Notes: a model not told the origin generated them from the sequence alone. A stretch of 29,502 bases of DNA from Cognatiyoonia sp965661665 (GCF_965661665.1 NZ_CBFIEO010000023.1:1-29502), one strand, 5' to 3'. Positions 7,664 through 15,979 are shown, counted from the stretch's first letter. A program made the numbers and translations.

Positions 7664-8926
7664 ATGCGCCGTGTAGTCGTAACAGGTCTGGGTCTTGTAA
7701 CGCCGCTTGCTGATGGGGTGGAGGAGACGTGGTCTCGCGTCCTCGACGGACAGTCCGGCGCAGGAACAATCACTGGCTTTGATTCAGAGGGACTCTCCAC
7801 GACATATGCTTGCGAAGTGCCGCGAGGCGATGGCAGCGATGGGACATTCAACGCTGATGCCTACATGGATCCGAAAGAGCAGCGTAAGGTCGATACGTTT
7901 ATCGTCTTTGGAATGGCAGCGGCACAGCAAGCGATTGAGGATTCCGGTTGGAAGCCCGAGGCTGATGAAGATCTCTGGCGCACAGGCGTGTTGATCGGAT
8001 CTGGCATCGGCGGGCTGAATTCAATCGCCAATGCGTCGATTGTCTTGGAAGAGAAAGGGCCAAGGCGGATTTCGCCCTTCTTCGTGCCTGGCGCATTGAT
8101 CAATCTGATCTCTGGCCAAGTGTCCATCAAATACGGGTTCAAAGGCCCGAACCATTCGGTTGTGACCGCTTGTTCGACAGGGGCTCATGCGATTGGAGAT
8201 GCTTCCCGCCTGATCCAGCACGGGGATGCGGATGTGATGATCGCGGGTGGTGCCGAGGCAGCGATTTGTCGGTTAGGGATCGCGGGCTTCAATGCGTGTA
8301 AGGCGCTGTCGACTGGTCGCGCGGACGATCCGACTACGGCCAGCCGTCCTTGGGACGCGGACCGTGATGGTTTTGTCATGGGAGAGGGTGCGGGCATCGT
8401 CGTACTGGAAGAATACGAGCACGCGAAGGCGCGAGGCGCGAAAATTTACGGTGAGGTGCTGGGGTATGGTTTGAGCGGCGACGCACATCACATCACAGCC
8501 CCGCCGCCTGACCATGAAGGTGCGGAACGTGCGATGCGCGCGGCTTGCCGGAACGCAGGCATTGAGCCGAGCCAGATTGATTATGTGAACGCGCACGGCA
8601 CCTCGACAATGGCCGACACCATCGAACTTAGCGCTGTTGAGCGCATGGTTGGCGAAGACGCCGCTGCAAAGCTGACCATGTCCTCGACGAAATCCGCGAC
8701 AGGTCACCTGCTTGGCGCGGCTGGCGCGATTGAGGCGATCTTCTCCATCCTCGCGATCCGCGATCAGGTGGCCCCACCGACGATCAACCTCGACAAATTG
8801 GATGCAGAGACCGAGGTAGACCTCTGCGCTAATAGCAAGCGCGAGCGTGAGATCAACATCGCCCTGTCCAACTCATTCGGGTTTGGCGGCACCAACGCCA
8901 GCGTCGTCTTTGGGAAAGTTGATTGA
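7664..8926 (+). CDS. fabF: 3-oxoacyl-ACP synthase II (KAS II)
   Basis: Condenses malonyl-ACP with acyl-ACP to elongate fatty acids. The start at 7664 (MRRVVVTGLGLVTPL) is chosen because GGGGGAC lies just upstream and the 28 extra codons of the longer reading do not resemble the family. The product has 420 residues. The thiolase-fold triad is visible: Cys170 in VVTACSTGAHA, His311 in NAHGTST and His348 in SATGHLLGAAGA, with Lys343 nearby. The glycine-rich end 'SNSFGFGGTNASVVF' is canonical. The stop codon overlaps the mltG start (TGATG), indicating translational coupling. Confidence 0.97.
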   Translation: MRRVVVTGLGLVTPLADGVEETWSRVLDGQSGAGTITGFDSEGLSTTYACEVPRGDGSDGTFNADAYMDPKEQRKVDTFIVFGMAAAQQAIEDSGWKPEADEDLWRTGVLIGSGIGGLNSIANASIVLEEKGPRRISPFFVPGALINLISGQVSIKYGFKGPNHSVVTACSTGAHAIGDASRLIQHGDADVMIAGGAEAAICRLGIAGFNACKALSTGRADDPTTASRPWDADRDGFVMGEGAGIVVLEEYEHAKARGAKIYGEVLGYGLSGDAHHITAPPPDHEGAERAMRAACRNAGIEPSQIDYVNAHGTSTMADTIELSAVERMVGEDAAAKLTMSSTKSATGHLLGAAGAIEAIFSILAIRDQVAPPTINLDKLDAETEVDLCANSKREREINIALSNSFGFGGTNASVVFGKVD

Positions 8927-10080
8927 TGTGGCGACACATTGCTTCGAACGCGATCACCTTTCTGATCGTGGCGCTGTTTTTGGTCGCAGGTGTCATCGCT
9001 TGGGGCGGCAACCAGTATCGGGCTAAAGGGCCATTGGCGACTGCGATTTGTCTCAAGGTGGCCAGTGGCTCCAATATGCGTGCTGTTAGCAATCAACTGG
9101 CCAACGATGGTGCGATCAGTTCGGCTGCACTGCTTCGGATTGGTGCAGATTATTCCGAACGGGCGCAACTTCTTAAAGCCGGGAGCTTTCTGATTGAGGA
9201 AGGTGCTTCCATGCAGGAGATTGTGGAGTCGATCACGGCCAGTGGCGTCAGCACCTGTGGTACAGAAGTTGTCTACCGTGTCGGTGTTACTCGCACACAG
9301 GTGCAGGTGCGCGAGCTTGATCCGGCGACCAACCAATTTACTGAGGTTGCAGTGTTCAACCCGATCGAGGAAGATGCGCCTGCGGCTTATCTGGATGTCA
9401 AAGACGAAGCAGATACGCGGTTCCGTGTGGCAATTGCGGAAGGCGTAACAAGTTGGCAGATCGCGACGAGTCTTGAGGCCATTGACGTTTTTGACGGCGA
9501 AATCAGCGAGGTTCCAGCGGAAGGTAGACTCGCTCCCGGTAGCTATGAATTCCGCCTCAATGACGATCGCTCAGAGATCATTGCGCGGATGATCGATGAC
9601 CAAGAAACGATCCTTGCCGAGGCATGGGCCAACCGCGCCGATGGCGTGCCGCTGTCGTCGCCTGAAGAGGCGCTGATCTTGGCGAGTATCGTGGAGAAAG
9701 AAACTGGGCTGGCCGACGAACGGCGGCAGGTGGCCAGCGTGTTCACCAACCGCTTGAACCGTGGGATGAAGCTGCAGACAGACCCAACGGTCATCTATGG
9801 TATTACAAAGGGGCAGGGTATTCTGAGCCGAGGATTGAGGCAGAGTGAGCTTCGCAGACGAACCGCTTGGAACACTTATGTCATCGAAGGCCTCCCCCCG
9901 ACGCCGATTGCGAACCCAGGCAAAGCCAGCATCGAAGCGGCGCTCAATCCCGATACCACAGAATACATTTTCTTTGTGGCTGACGGGACAGGGGGGCACG
10001 CGTTTGCGACCAATCTCGACGATCACAATCGCAATGTTGCCGCTTGGCGCGCGATTGAGGCTGAACGCTCAAATAACTGA
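8926..10080 (+). CDS. mltG: Endolytic murein transglycosylase MltG
   Basis: Inner-membrane lytic transglycosylase that cleaves nascent glycan strands and so sets glycan length. The 384-residue product has one N-terminal membrane helix (about residues 8-27), a LysM-like segment ('KVASGSNMRAVSNQLANDGAI'), and the YceG catalytic domain with the IVEKET motif (Glu257) followed by 'RQVASVFTNRLNRGMKLQTD'. The ATG at 8926 shares its A with the fabF stop, and a TTG one codon earlier is also possible. Older databases call this family aminodeoxychorismate lyase. Linkage to fabF is common in Proteobacteria. A hairpin terminator follows. Confidence 0.95.
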   Translation: MWRHIASNAITFLIVALFLVAGVIAWGGNQYRAKGPLATAICLKVASGSNMRAVSNQLANDGAISSAALLRIGADYSERAQLLKAGSFLIEEGASMQEIVESITASGVSTCGTEVVYRVGVTRTQVQVRELDPATNQFTEVAVFNPIEEDAPAAYLDVKDEADTRFRVAIAEGVTSWQIATSLEAIDVFDGEISEVPAEGRLAPGSYEFRLNDDRSEIIARMIDDQETILAEAWANRADGVPLSSPEEALILASIVEKETGLADERRQVASVFTNRLNRGMKLQTDPTVIYGITKGQGILSRGLRQSELRRRTAWNTYVIEGLPPTPIANPGKASIEAALNPDTTEYIFFVADGTGGHAFATNLDDHNRNVAAWRAIEAERSNN

Positions 10081-10101
10081 TCCATCCAAGTACGAGACAT
10101 T

Positions 10102-10126
10102 GAAACCCGCCAACATGGTGGGTTTC
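10102..10126 (+). terminator. Hairpin terminator of mltG
   Basis: GAAACCCGCC (10102-10111) pairs with GGTGGGTTTC (10117-10126), ten pairs with one wobble, around AACAT. The following bases (CTATTT) are only moderately T-rich. Confidence 0.65.
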
Positions 10127-10161
10127 CTATTTGGGAGTGTGCAGTTCGGTCCATTAACCGA

Positions 10162-10437
10162 TTGGTGCATCGTATGGTGTTCACTGAGCGCGCTGGACAA
10201 AAAGACAGTTGGGGCGCCTCTGACGTGCCGTTGGGGGAGATCACAGAGGCTTACAAAATCGACGTATGGCAGGCGGGTGTACGGATCAAATCGGTGACGG
10301 TCTCTGACGTCTCCTGGATATACCCGTCGGCAGCAATGGCAACTGACCTCGCATCTGGTTCGTTCGATATCTATGTTGCGCAACTCTCCGACCGTTATGG
10401 GGCGGGACCAGAGCGGATCATCACTGCAACCTCTTAA
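10162..10437 (+). pseudogene. C-terminal stub of a phage-tail / GTA host-specificity protein
   Basis: The open frame encodes about 91 residues, with a pattern that I recognise by eye as the C-terminal end of Rhodobacterales tail-tip or host-specificity proteins (gene g15 of RcGTA-like clusters). The segments are 'DSWGASDVPLGEITEAYKID', 'WIYPSAAMATDL' and 'VAQLSDRYGAGP'. In those proteins this segment ends a polypeptide of over a thousand residues; here nothing recognisable precedes it. The only start options are TTG at 10162 and ATG at 10174, and neither has a ribosome site. It stops directly before the next ORF (TAA, then ATG). Placement between mltG and cysE fits the usual site of the GTA cluster as I recall it. 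The assignment is an inference without a search. Confidence 0.6.
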
Positions 10438-10698
10438 ATGCGGCCTATTCACCTGATGGATCTAGACGCAGCCATCCGCGTGGTCTGGCACTTGTCTGAG
10501 ACAGAGCAGCCCAAGCGTTTGACACAGATCGTGACCAGCGCACAGATCGCCGACCGTTATCGCAAACGCCTGCGCAAACCCCATCCGCAGTTTGGAACGG
10601 GGACGCTGCAAAGCGCAGCAGGGGTTGGGCAGCTTCCCGCCAATCCCTGTGACCGCCATTATCGCCGGTGCCTCAAGGATTTGCTCACTATTCTCTAA
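10438..10698 (+). CDS. Small protein of the DUF7742 type (GTA-flanking, function unknown)
   Basis: An 86-residue protein starting at the ATG immediately after the tail-stub stop codon. It has the pattern of a short family that I recall next to GTA gene g15 in Rhodobacterales: 'MRPIHLMDLDAAIRVVWHL', then 'AQIADRYRKRLRKPHPQFG', 'GTLQSAA' and a C-terminal Cys/Leu-rich helix. No catalytic motif, membrane helix or signal peptide is seen. The frame is intact, but its former transcription partner is gone and no promoter is evident, so it may be a relic still without a visible lesion. The family name is from memory and needs a profile search. Confidence 0.55.
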   Translation: MRPIHLMDLDAAIRVVWHLSETEQPKRLTQIVTSAQIADRYRKRLRKPHPQFGTGTLQSAAGVGQLPANPCDRHYRRCLKDLLTIL

Positions 10699-10746
10699 TC
10701 GGCGACGGATCACGATCACTGATTATTGAGATCACATCTTTCAACT

Positions 10747-10775
10747 TTGCGAAAAGTGGCTATCTGCGCTATGTG
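10747..10775 (+). promoter_or_regulatory. Candidate cysE promoter
   Basis: TTGCGA (10747-10752) and TATGTG (10770-10775) are separated by 17 bases and lie just upstream of cysE. This lets cysE be expressed independently of the relics before it. Confidence 0.5.
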
Positions 10776-10802
10776 TGCGGCCCCTAGAGCAAGGAAGAAG
10801 CC

Positions 10803-11621
10803 ATGGCGATTGCGAAAACCTCCCTCCGCGAAGTCGATCCAGTTTGGCAGCGTATCTGCGACGAAGGCCGCGACACGATCAATGATGAGGCGTTGATGGG
10901 TAGCGTGGTCCACGCTGGCATCCTTAACCACAGCTCGTTTGAGAACGCCCTGGGCTACCGGATCGCCATGAAACTGGCCTCCACCGAGATGTCAGAGCAG
11001 ACGCTGCGGGACATCGCCACAAACGCTTATGAGGCGGAGCCTGAGCTGGCCTTGGCCGCCCGTGCCGACATCGTGGCGATTGTGGACCGTGACCCTGCTT
11101 GCCACCGCTTCCTTCAGCCGCTCTTGTTCTTCAAAGGATTTCAGGCTGTCCAAGCCTACCGCCTTGCATATTGGCTTTGGGGGCAGGGTAAAAAAGACCT
11201 CGCCTATTTCATCCAGATGCGCACCTCCGAAGTGTTTGGCGTGGATATCCACCCTGCCGCGCGGATTGGCAAAGGTATCATGATCGATCACGCCCATTCG
11301 ATCGTGATTGGGGAAACTGCGGTTGTGGGCGACAATGTCTCCATGCTGCATTCGGTGACGCTGGGCGGGACTGGCAAAGAAGACGACGACCGCCATCCAA
11401 AGATCGGCGATGGTGTGCTGATTGGTGCCGGCGCGCATGTGCTCGGCAATATCGAGATTGGCCATTGCAGCCGCATTGCGGCTGGTTCTGTTGTTCTACA
11501 ACCTGTTCCGCCGATGAAGACCGTGGCAGGCGTGCCAGCCAAGATTGTTGGGGAAGCAGGGTGTAGCCAGCCATCGCTTACAATGGACCAACTGCTGAAT
11601 GGATGCGGCGGCGCGTCCTAA
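10803..11621 (+). CDS. cysE: Serine O-acetyltransferase
   Basis: Acetylates L-serine with acetyl-CoA to O-acetylserine, the committed step of cysteine synthesis. The 272-residue product has the N-terminal helical domain, then the left-handed beta-helix built of hexapeptide repeats. The catalytic residues align with the E. coli enzyme: Asp148 in VDIHPAARIG and His163 in MIDHAHS, followed by 'SVTLGGTGKEDDDRHPKIGD'. The ATG at 10803 has an AAGGA ribosome site. The C-terminal tail that would contact cysteine synthase lacks a terminal Ile and ends GGAS. It converges on pdhC, with a shared terminator between them. Confidence 0.96.
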   Translation: MAIAKTSLREVDPVWQRICDEGRDTINDEALMGSVVHAGILNHSSFENALGYRIAMKLASTEMSEQTLRDIATNAYEAEPELALAARADIVAIVDRDPACHRFLQPLLFFKGFQAVQAYRLAYWLWGQGKKDLAYFIQMRTSEVFGVDIHPAARIGKGIMIDHAHSIVIGETAVVGDNVSMLHSVTLGGTGKEDDDRHPKIGDGVLIGAGAHVLGNIEIGHCSRIAAGSVVLQPVPPMKTVAGVPAKIVGEAGCSQPSLTMDQLLNGCGGAS

Positions 11622-11644
11622 CAGCCGAGAGATTTAAACGAAAA

Positions 11645-11680
11645 GGGCGGCCGCTGCACCAGCGACCGCCCGTTCTTTTT
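11645..11680. terminator. Bidirectional terminator between cysE and pdhC
   Basis: GGGCGG and CGCTG (11645-11656, one mismatch between them) pair with CAGCG and CCGCCC (11660-11671) around CAC. A T-run follows on the right and an A-run precedes on the left. Confidence 0.85.
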
Positions 11681-11694
11681 GGACTTAGTCGGGC

Positions 11695-12993
11695 TTACGC
11701 CAACATGCCCATCGGGTTTTCGAGATTGGCTTTGATCGCGTTGAGCAAGTCAGCCCCAAGCGCCCCATCAATCACACGGTGATCGACGCTTAGTGTGGTG
11801 GACATCACCGTGCCCACTGTCAGCTCACCATCTTCGTCAACAATCGCTTTCTTGGCACCGGCACCCACGGCTAGAATGGCCGCATGCGGCGGGTTGATAA
11901 TCGCATCGAAGTTATCGATGCCATACATGCCGAGATTAGATATTGCGAAGCTGCCGCCCTGATATTCATGCGGTACAAGCTTGCGGTCGCGCGCACGGGT
12001 GGCGAGGTCTTTCATCTCTGCCGACAGGACGGACAGGGATTTGCTTTCTGCGTCTTTCAGCACTGGAGTGAAAAGACCGCCTTCGATGGCTACAGCGACG
12101 GCCACATCTGATTTCTCGAACTGCAACGTCCGATCCCCTGCAAACACGGCGTTCGCAGCTGGCACTTGTTGCAAAGCCAAAGCACAGGCTTTGATGATGA
12201 AGTCATTGACCGACAACTTCACGCCGCGCGGCTGCAACTGTTTGTTGAGATGGCTGCGGAACTTCAAAAGTTCATCCAGCACGATGTCGCGTCGCAGGTA
12301 GAAATGTGGAACCGACTGTTTGGCTTCGGTCAGACGTGCAGCGATGGTTTTTCGCATACCATCCAACATAACCTCTTCATGCGGGCGGTCGGCATAGGTT
12401 TTTTGCACCACGTCCGTGGCCGGGCCTGCCGCCAATGTTGCAGCTGGTGCTGCGGCAGGAGCGGCGGCGGGTGCGGCTTTTGGTGCGGCGGTCGCACCTT
12501 CGACGTCTGCTTTCACGATGCGGCCATACGGGCCGGAGCCTTGGATTTGAGTGAGGTCCAAACCTTTGTCCGCTGCAATGCGACGGGCGAGCGGCGTCAC
12601 AAAGATCCGCGTACCATCTTTCGCTGGCGCTGCGGGAACAGGGGTGGCGGGCTTATCGGAGCCCCAGCTGGGGCCCGCCTCTGCGCCCGCGTCGGCCTTT
12701 AGGGCCTCCGGCGCTTTGGCAGGCGCAGCACCAATATCTTCCGCGCTTTCACCATCTTCCAGCAACACGGCGATGACGTCATTCACTTTGACGCCCTCGG
12801 TGCCTTCGGCGACCATGATCCTGCCCATAACGCCTTCGTCGACGGCTTCGAATTCCATAGTCGCTTTGTCGGTCTCAATCTCCGCGATCAGATCACCGGA
12901 TGAGATGGTATCGCCTTCTTTCACCAGCCATTTGGCCAGCTTGCCTTCCTCCATCGTGGGGGAGAGGGCGGGCATGAGGAGTTCAATTGGCAT
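11695..12993 (-). CDS. pdhC: Pyruvate dehydrogenase E2, dihydrolipoamide acetyltransferase
   Basis: Core of the pyruvate dehydrogenase complex; transfers the acetyl group from lipoamide to CoA. The 432-residue product has one lipoyl domain (residues 1-80, lipoyl Lys43 in ETDKATMEF), an Ala/Pro linker, a peripheral-subunit-binding domain (around 'FVTPLARRIAADKGLDLTQI'), a second Ala/Pro linker and the acyltransferase domain with DHRVIDG (His405, Asp409). The AAGGAG ribosome site overlaps the pdhB stop codon, 11 bases upstream. It is the last gene of pdhA-pdhB-pdhC; the E3 gene is not in the window. Its lipoyl domain is nearly identical to that of PdhB. Confidence 0.97.
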   Translation of the reverse strand: MPIELLMPALSPTMEEGKLAKWLVKEGDTISSGDLIAEIETDKATMEFEAVDEGVMGRIMVAEGTEGVKVNDVIAVLLEDGESAEDIGAAPAKAPEALKADAGAEAGPSWGSDKPATPVPAAPAKDGTRIFVTPLARRIAADKGLDLTQIQGSGPYGRIVKADVEGATAAPKAAPAAAPAAAPAATLAAGPATDVVQKTYADRPHEEVMLDGMRKTIAARLTEAKQSVPHFYLRRDIVLDELLKFRSHLNKQLQPRGVKLSVNDFIIKACALALQQVPAANAVFAGDRTLQFEKSDVAVAVAIEGGLFTPVLKDAESKSLSVLSAEMKDLATRARDRKLVPHEYQGGSFAISNLGMYGIDNFDAIINPPHAAILAVGAGAKKAIVDEDGELTVGTVMSTTLSVDHRVIDGALGADLLNAIKANLENPMGMLA

Positions 12994-13004
12994 CTCGTCT
13001 CTCC

Positions 13005-14384
13005 TTACCGGTAAGTGACTTGCTTGACCGCTGTGATCACTTCGTCAGTCGTGATCAGCGCGTGACGTTCAAGGTTGGCGGCATAAGGCATTGGCACGTC
13101 CTTGCCGGTGCAGTTGATTACAGGGGCATCCAGATAATCAAACGCCTGCCGCATGATCACGCTGCTGATGTAGCTTCCGACGGAGCCTTGTGGCCAGCCT
13201 TCTTCCACCGTCACACAACGGTTGGTCTTCTGGACGGAGGCAAGGATCGTCGCAGTGTCCATCGGACGCAAAGACCGCAGGTTGATCACCTCAGCACTGA
13301 TCCCATCTTCTACAAGCTTTTCAGCTGCTTCCAAGGCGTAGGTCATCCCGATCCCAAAGGAGACGATGGTCACATCATCGCCACCACGCTCGATCTTGGC
13401 CTTGCCGAAAGGAATGGTGAAGTCATCCATCACCGGCACATCGAAGGATTTGCCGTAAAGGATCTCATTCTCAAGGAAGATCACTGGGCTGGGATCGCGG
13501 ATCGCGGTCTTGAGCAGACCCTTCGCATCTGCGGCCGAATAGGGCATCGCCACCTTCAGACCAGGCACCTGCATGTACCATGCAGCGTAGTCCTGCGAGT
13601 GTTGCGCACCGACGCGGGCGGCGGCACCGTTTGGACCACGGAACACCATTGATGCCCCCATCTGACCGCCAGACATGTAAAGCGTCTTGGCCGCAGAGTT
13701 GATAATGTGGTCGATGCCTTGCATGGCGAAGTTAAATGTCATGAACTCCACTATCGGGCGCAGACCACCAAAGGCCGCGCCCGTGCCTATGCCTGCAAAA
13801 CCATGCTCCGTAATCGGCGTGTCGATCACCCGTTTGGAGCCGAATTCATCCAGCAGACCTTGAGAGATTTTGTAGGCACCTTGGTATTCAGCAACCTCTT
13901 CGCCCATCAGGAAGACGGTCTCATCACGGCGCATCTCTTCTGCCATCGCATCGCGCAGGGCTTCGCGGACGGTTGTGGATTTCACTTCGGTCCCTTCGTC
14001 CCAATCGGGCGTTGCATCGGCGGGCATTTCTGCGGGCTTAGCGGCGGCAGGAACGGTGGCTGCCGGTTCTGACGCGATAGGGGCATCGTCTGGCGTGCTG
14101 TCCGCTTTCGTAGGGGCCGCGCCAGCCTCTGGCACGTCTTCACCTTCCTCGACGAGAATCGCTATCACGTCGTTGACCTTCACACCTTCGGTGCCTTCGG
14201 CCACGACAATCTTACCCATGACACCTTCGTCGACAGCTTCGAATTCCATCGTGGCTTTGTCTGTTTCAATCTCCGCGATGATGTCGCCGGATGAAACGGT
14301 GTCGCCTTCTTTCACCAGCCATTTCGCCAAGGTGCCTTCTTCCATCGTTGGGGATAGGGCGGGCATAAGTAGTTCAGTTGCCAT
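13005..14384 (-). CDS. pdhB: Pyruvate dehydrogenase E1 beta with N-terminal lipoyl domain
   Basis: Beta subunit of the thiamine-diphosphate-dependent E1, which decarboxylates pyruvate and acetylates lipoamide. The 459-residue product starts with a complete lipoyl domain (residues 1-80, Lys43 in ETDKATMEF), an Ala/Pro/Asp linker to about residue 125, then a standard E1 beta ('VREALRDAMAEEMRRDETVF', 'GEEVAEYQGAYK', 'ITEHGFAGIGTGAAFGGLRP'). E1 beta proteins without this fusion are about 330 residues long. The fusion is known in Alphaproteobacteria such as rhizobia and Zymomonas. It starts three bases after pdhA with a GGAGG ribosome site inside the pdhA end. Confidence 0.97.
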   Translation of the reverse strand: MATELLMPALSPTMEEGTLAKWLVKEGDTVSSGDIIAEIETDKATMEFEAVDEGVMGKIVVAEGTEGVKVNDVIAILVEEGEDVPEAGAAPTKADSTPDDAPIASEPAATVPAAAKPAEMPADATPDWDEGTEVKSTTVREALRDAMAEEMRRDETVFLMGEEVAEYQGAYKISQGLLDEFGSKRVIDTPITEHGFAGIGTGAAFGGLRPIVEFMTFNFAMQGIDHIINSAAKTLYMSGGQMGASMVFRGPNGAAARVGAQHSQDYAAWYMQVPGLKVAMPYSAADAKGLLKTAIRDPSPVIFLENEILYGKSFDVPVMDDFTIPFGKAKIERGGDDVTIVSFGIGMTYALEAAEKLVEDGISAEVINLRSLRPMDTATILASVQKTNRCVTVEEGWPQGSVGSYISSVIMRQAFDYLDAPVINCTGKDVPMPYAANLERHALITTDEVITAVKQVTYR

Positions 14385-14387
14385 GAT

Positions 14388-15389
14388 TTAAGCCTCCGCC
14401 TCTGCGTAAATGTCTGTCCAAAGCTCTTCCAGTGCGGGCTCAGGGCTTTCTTTTGAGAATTCAGCCGCCTCGTTCACGATCGCTTTGATTTCTTTGTCGA
14501 TGGCTTTGAGATCATCCTCAGAAGCGTGCTTGCCGGTCAGCAACATCTCACGTACCTGCTCAATTGGGTCACGCTCATCGCGCATTTTCTGGACTTCTTC
14601 GCGGGTCCGATATTTCGCAGGGTCGGACATGGAGTGTCCGCGGTAGCGGTAAGTCTTCACTTCAAGGATGTAAGGGCCTTTGCCAGCGCGGCAATGTTTT
14701 ACGGCACGCTCGCCGGCTGCTTTGACCTCCAGCACGTTCATTCCGTCAACTTCTTCGCCTGGAATGCCATAGGCGGCACCACGCTCCCAAAGGGACGGGG
14801 ATTTGGTGGAGCGGGCAACGGATGTGCCCATAGCGTATTGGTTGTTCTCAATCACAAAGACCACTGGAAGGTCCCAAAGCTCGGCCATGTTGTAGGTCTC
14901 ATAGACCTGGCCTTGGTTTGCCGCACCGTCGCCAAAATAGGTGAAGGTCACATTGTCGGTGCCGTTGTATTTGTCAGCAAAGGCCAGACCCGCACCCAGA
15001 GGAACCTGCGCCGCAACAATGCCGTGCCCGCCGTAGAAATGCTTTTCTTTGGAGAACATATGCATGGAGCCGCCTTTGCCTTTGGAAAAGCCACCTTCGC
15101 GACCCGTCAGCTCTGCCATGATGCCCTTTGGGTCCATGCCGCAGGCGAGCATATGCCCATGATCGCGGTACGAGGTGATCCGCTTGTCGCCGTCTTTGGC
15201 AACGGCCTCAAGCCCCACAACTACAGCTTCTTGGCCGATGTAGAGGTGGCAGAACCCACCGATCAAACCCATTCCGTAAAGTTGGCCAGCTTTCTCTTCA
15301 AAGCGGCGGATCATCAGCATTTCGCGATAATGACCCAGCAGCTCTTCTGCTGAGACATTGGATTTCGCAGCGGACTTCTTTGGTGGCAT
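14388..15389 (-). CDS. pdhA: Pyruvate dehydrogenase E1 alpha
   Basis: Alpha subunit of E1; binds thiamine diphosphate and forms the active site with PdhB. The 333-residue product has the TPP motif from GDGAANQG (GDG at 153-155) to ENN (181-183), and the phospholoop-like 'YRYRGHSMSDPAKYRTREEV'. The start MPPKKSAAKS is supported by GGGAGG upstream. It is the first gene of the operon. The upstream region carries a TATAAT element and a perfect 10-bp-arm palindrome, so the whole operon is probably controlled from there. Confidence 0.97.
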   Translation of the reverse strand: MPPKKSAAKSNVSAEELLGHYREMLMIRRFEEKAGQLYGMGLIGGFCHLYIGQEAVVVGLEAVAKDGDKRITSYRDHGHMLACGMDPKGIMAELTGREGGFSKGKGGSMHMFSKEKHFYGGHGIVAAQVPLGAGLAFADKYNGTDNVTFTYFGDGAANQGQVYETYNMAELWDLPVVFVIENNQYAMGTSVARSTKSPSLWERGAAYGIPGEEVDGMNVLEVKAAGERAVKHCRAGKGPYILEVKTYRYRGHSMSDPAKYRTREEVQKMRDERDPIEQVREMLLTGKHASEDDLKAIDKEIKAIVNEAAEFSKESPEPALEELWTDIYAEAEA

Positions 15390-15413
15390 GAGGTTCCTCC
15401 CACAGCGCGCTCA

Positions 15414-15435
15414 AATAGTTTAATGTTAAACTATT
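15414..15435. promoter_or_regulatory. Perfect palindrome (candidate operator) upstream of pdhA
   Basis: AATAGTTTAA (15414-15423), a two-base spacer TG, then TTAAACTATT (15426-15435): ten perfectly paired positions. It lies 24 bases upstream of the pdhA start and downstream of the candidate -10, a position suited to repression. The half-site suggests a winged-helix (MarR- or GntR-type) dimer, but the regulator is unknown. Confidence 0.6.
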
Positions 15436-15461
15436 AATATTCGATGTGGTTTTGAATTGCC

Positions 15462-15467
15462 ATTATA
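15462..15467 (-). promoter_or_regulatory. Candidate -10 element of the pdhA operon
   Basis: A consensus TATAAT reads on the minus strand. No acceptable -35 is seen at 16-18 bases upstream, so the promoter may depend on an activator. Confidence 0.4.
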
Positions 15468-15541
15468 AAAGTGCCGCTGGGTCATCCTGCTGCGGAATTG
15501 CTGCCTTGCACCCAGTGCATAGGCGGTTGGCAAGCTGTCAG

Positions 15542-15841
15542 CTAGTTGATGACAATCTCATCAGCGCGAATGAGGCCCAGAACGTCACGCGCTTGCTCAT
15601 CCAAAAGATCAAGGTCGAGGTAGGTATCAGACAGCCGCTTTGTGAGGTTTTCCATACGTGCCACTTCGACTTGAAGCTGCTCAAGCTCCGAACGAAGCGC
15701 GCGGTTCTCTGCCGCAATCTCTGACCGTTTGAAAACGCCATAATCGCCCTGCACCGCCGCAAACGTGAAATAGAGGCCAATGAAAACGGTACCCAAAAAG
15801 TAAAAGAGCGGCCCCAAAGCGGGAAGGTTCGTGCGGGTCAT
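15542..15841 (-). CDS. ftsB: Septum formation initiator / FtsB-like protein
   Basis: Small bitopic membrane protein of the divisome; FtsB forms a coiled-coil complex with FtsL and FtsQ. The 99-residue product has a short cytoplasmic N-terminus, one membrane helix (about residues 10-30, LGPLFYFLGTVFIGLYFTFA), then a coiled coil ('ENRALRSELEQLQVEVARME') and a conserved end ('LDLLDEQARDVLGLIRADEI'). Length is typical. It lies alone between fba and pdhA, with 138 bases upstream and 152 bases downstream. The family is also called DivIC. Assignment as FtsB rests on size and topology. Confidence 0.85.
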   Translation of the reverse strand: MTRTNLPALGPLFYFLGTVFIGLYFTFAAVQGDYGVFKRSEIAAENRALRSELEQLQVEVARMENLTKRLSDTYLDLDLLDEQARDVLGLIRADEIVIN

Positions 15842-15930
15842 TTTTCTGCCTCTCTGACCTTATGTTTGGTCAGTAAAAAGAGAATCGCACATCTGATTCG
15901 TCTTGTGAATCCCCTAAATGCGAGATCAGC

Positions 15931-15961
15931 AAAAAAATAAGGGCTCCAAAGAGCCCTTATT
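15931..15961 (-). terminator. Rho-independent terminator of fba
   Basis: AATAAGGGCTC (15936-15946) pairs perfectly with GAGCCCTTATT (15951-15961) around CAAA. On the minus strand the stem is followed by seven T. Confidence 0.95.
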
Positions 15962-15979
15962 GATCAATCATGATTGGTC

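Noticed and set aside
15955..15975. FNR-type site TTGATCAA near the fba terminator
   Set aside because: It lacks the four-base spacer of TTGAT-N4-ATCAA and lies at a 3' end, not near a promoter.
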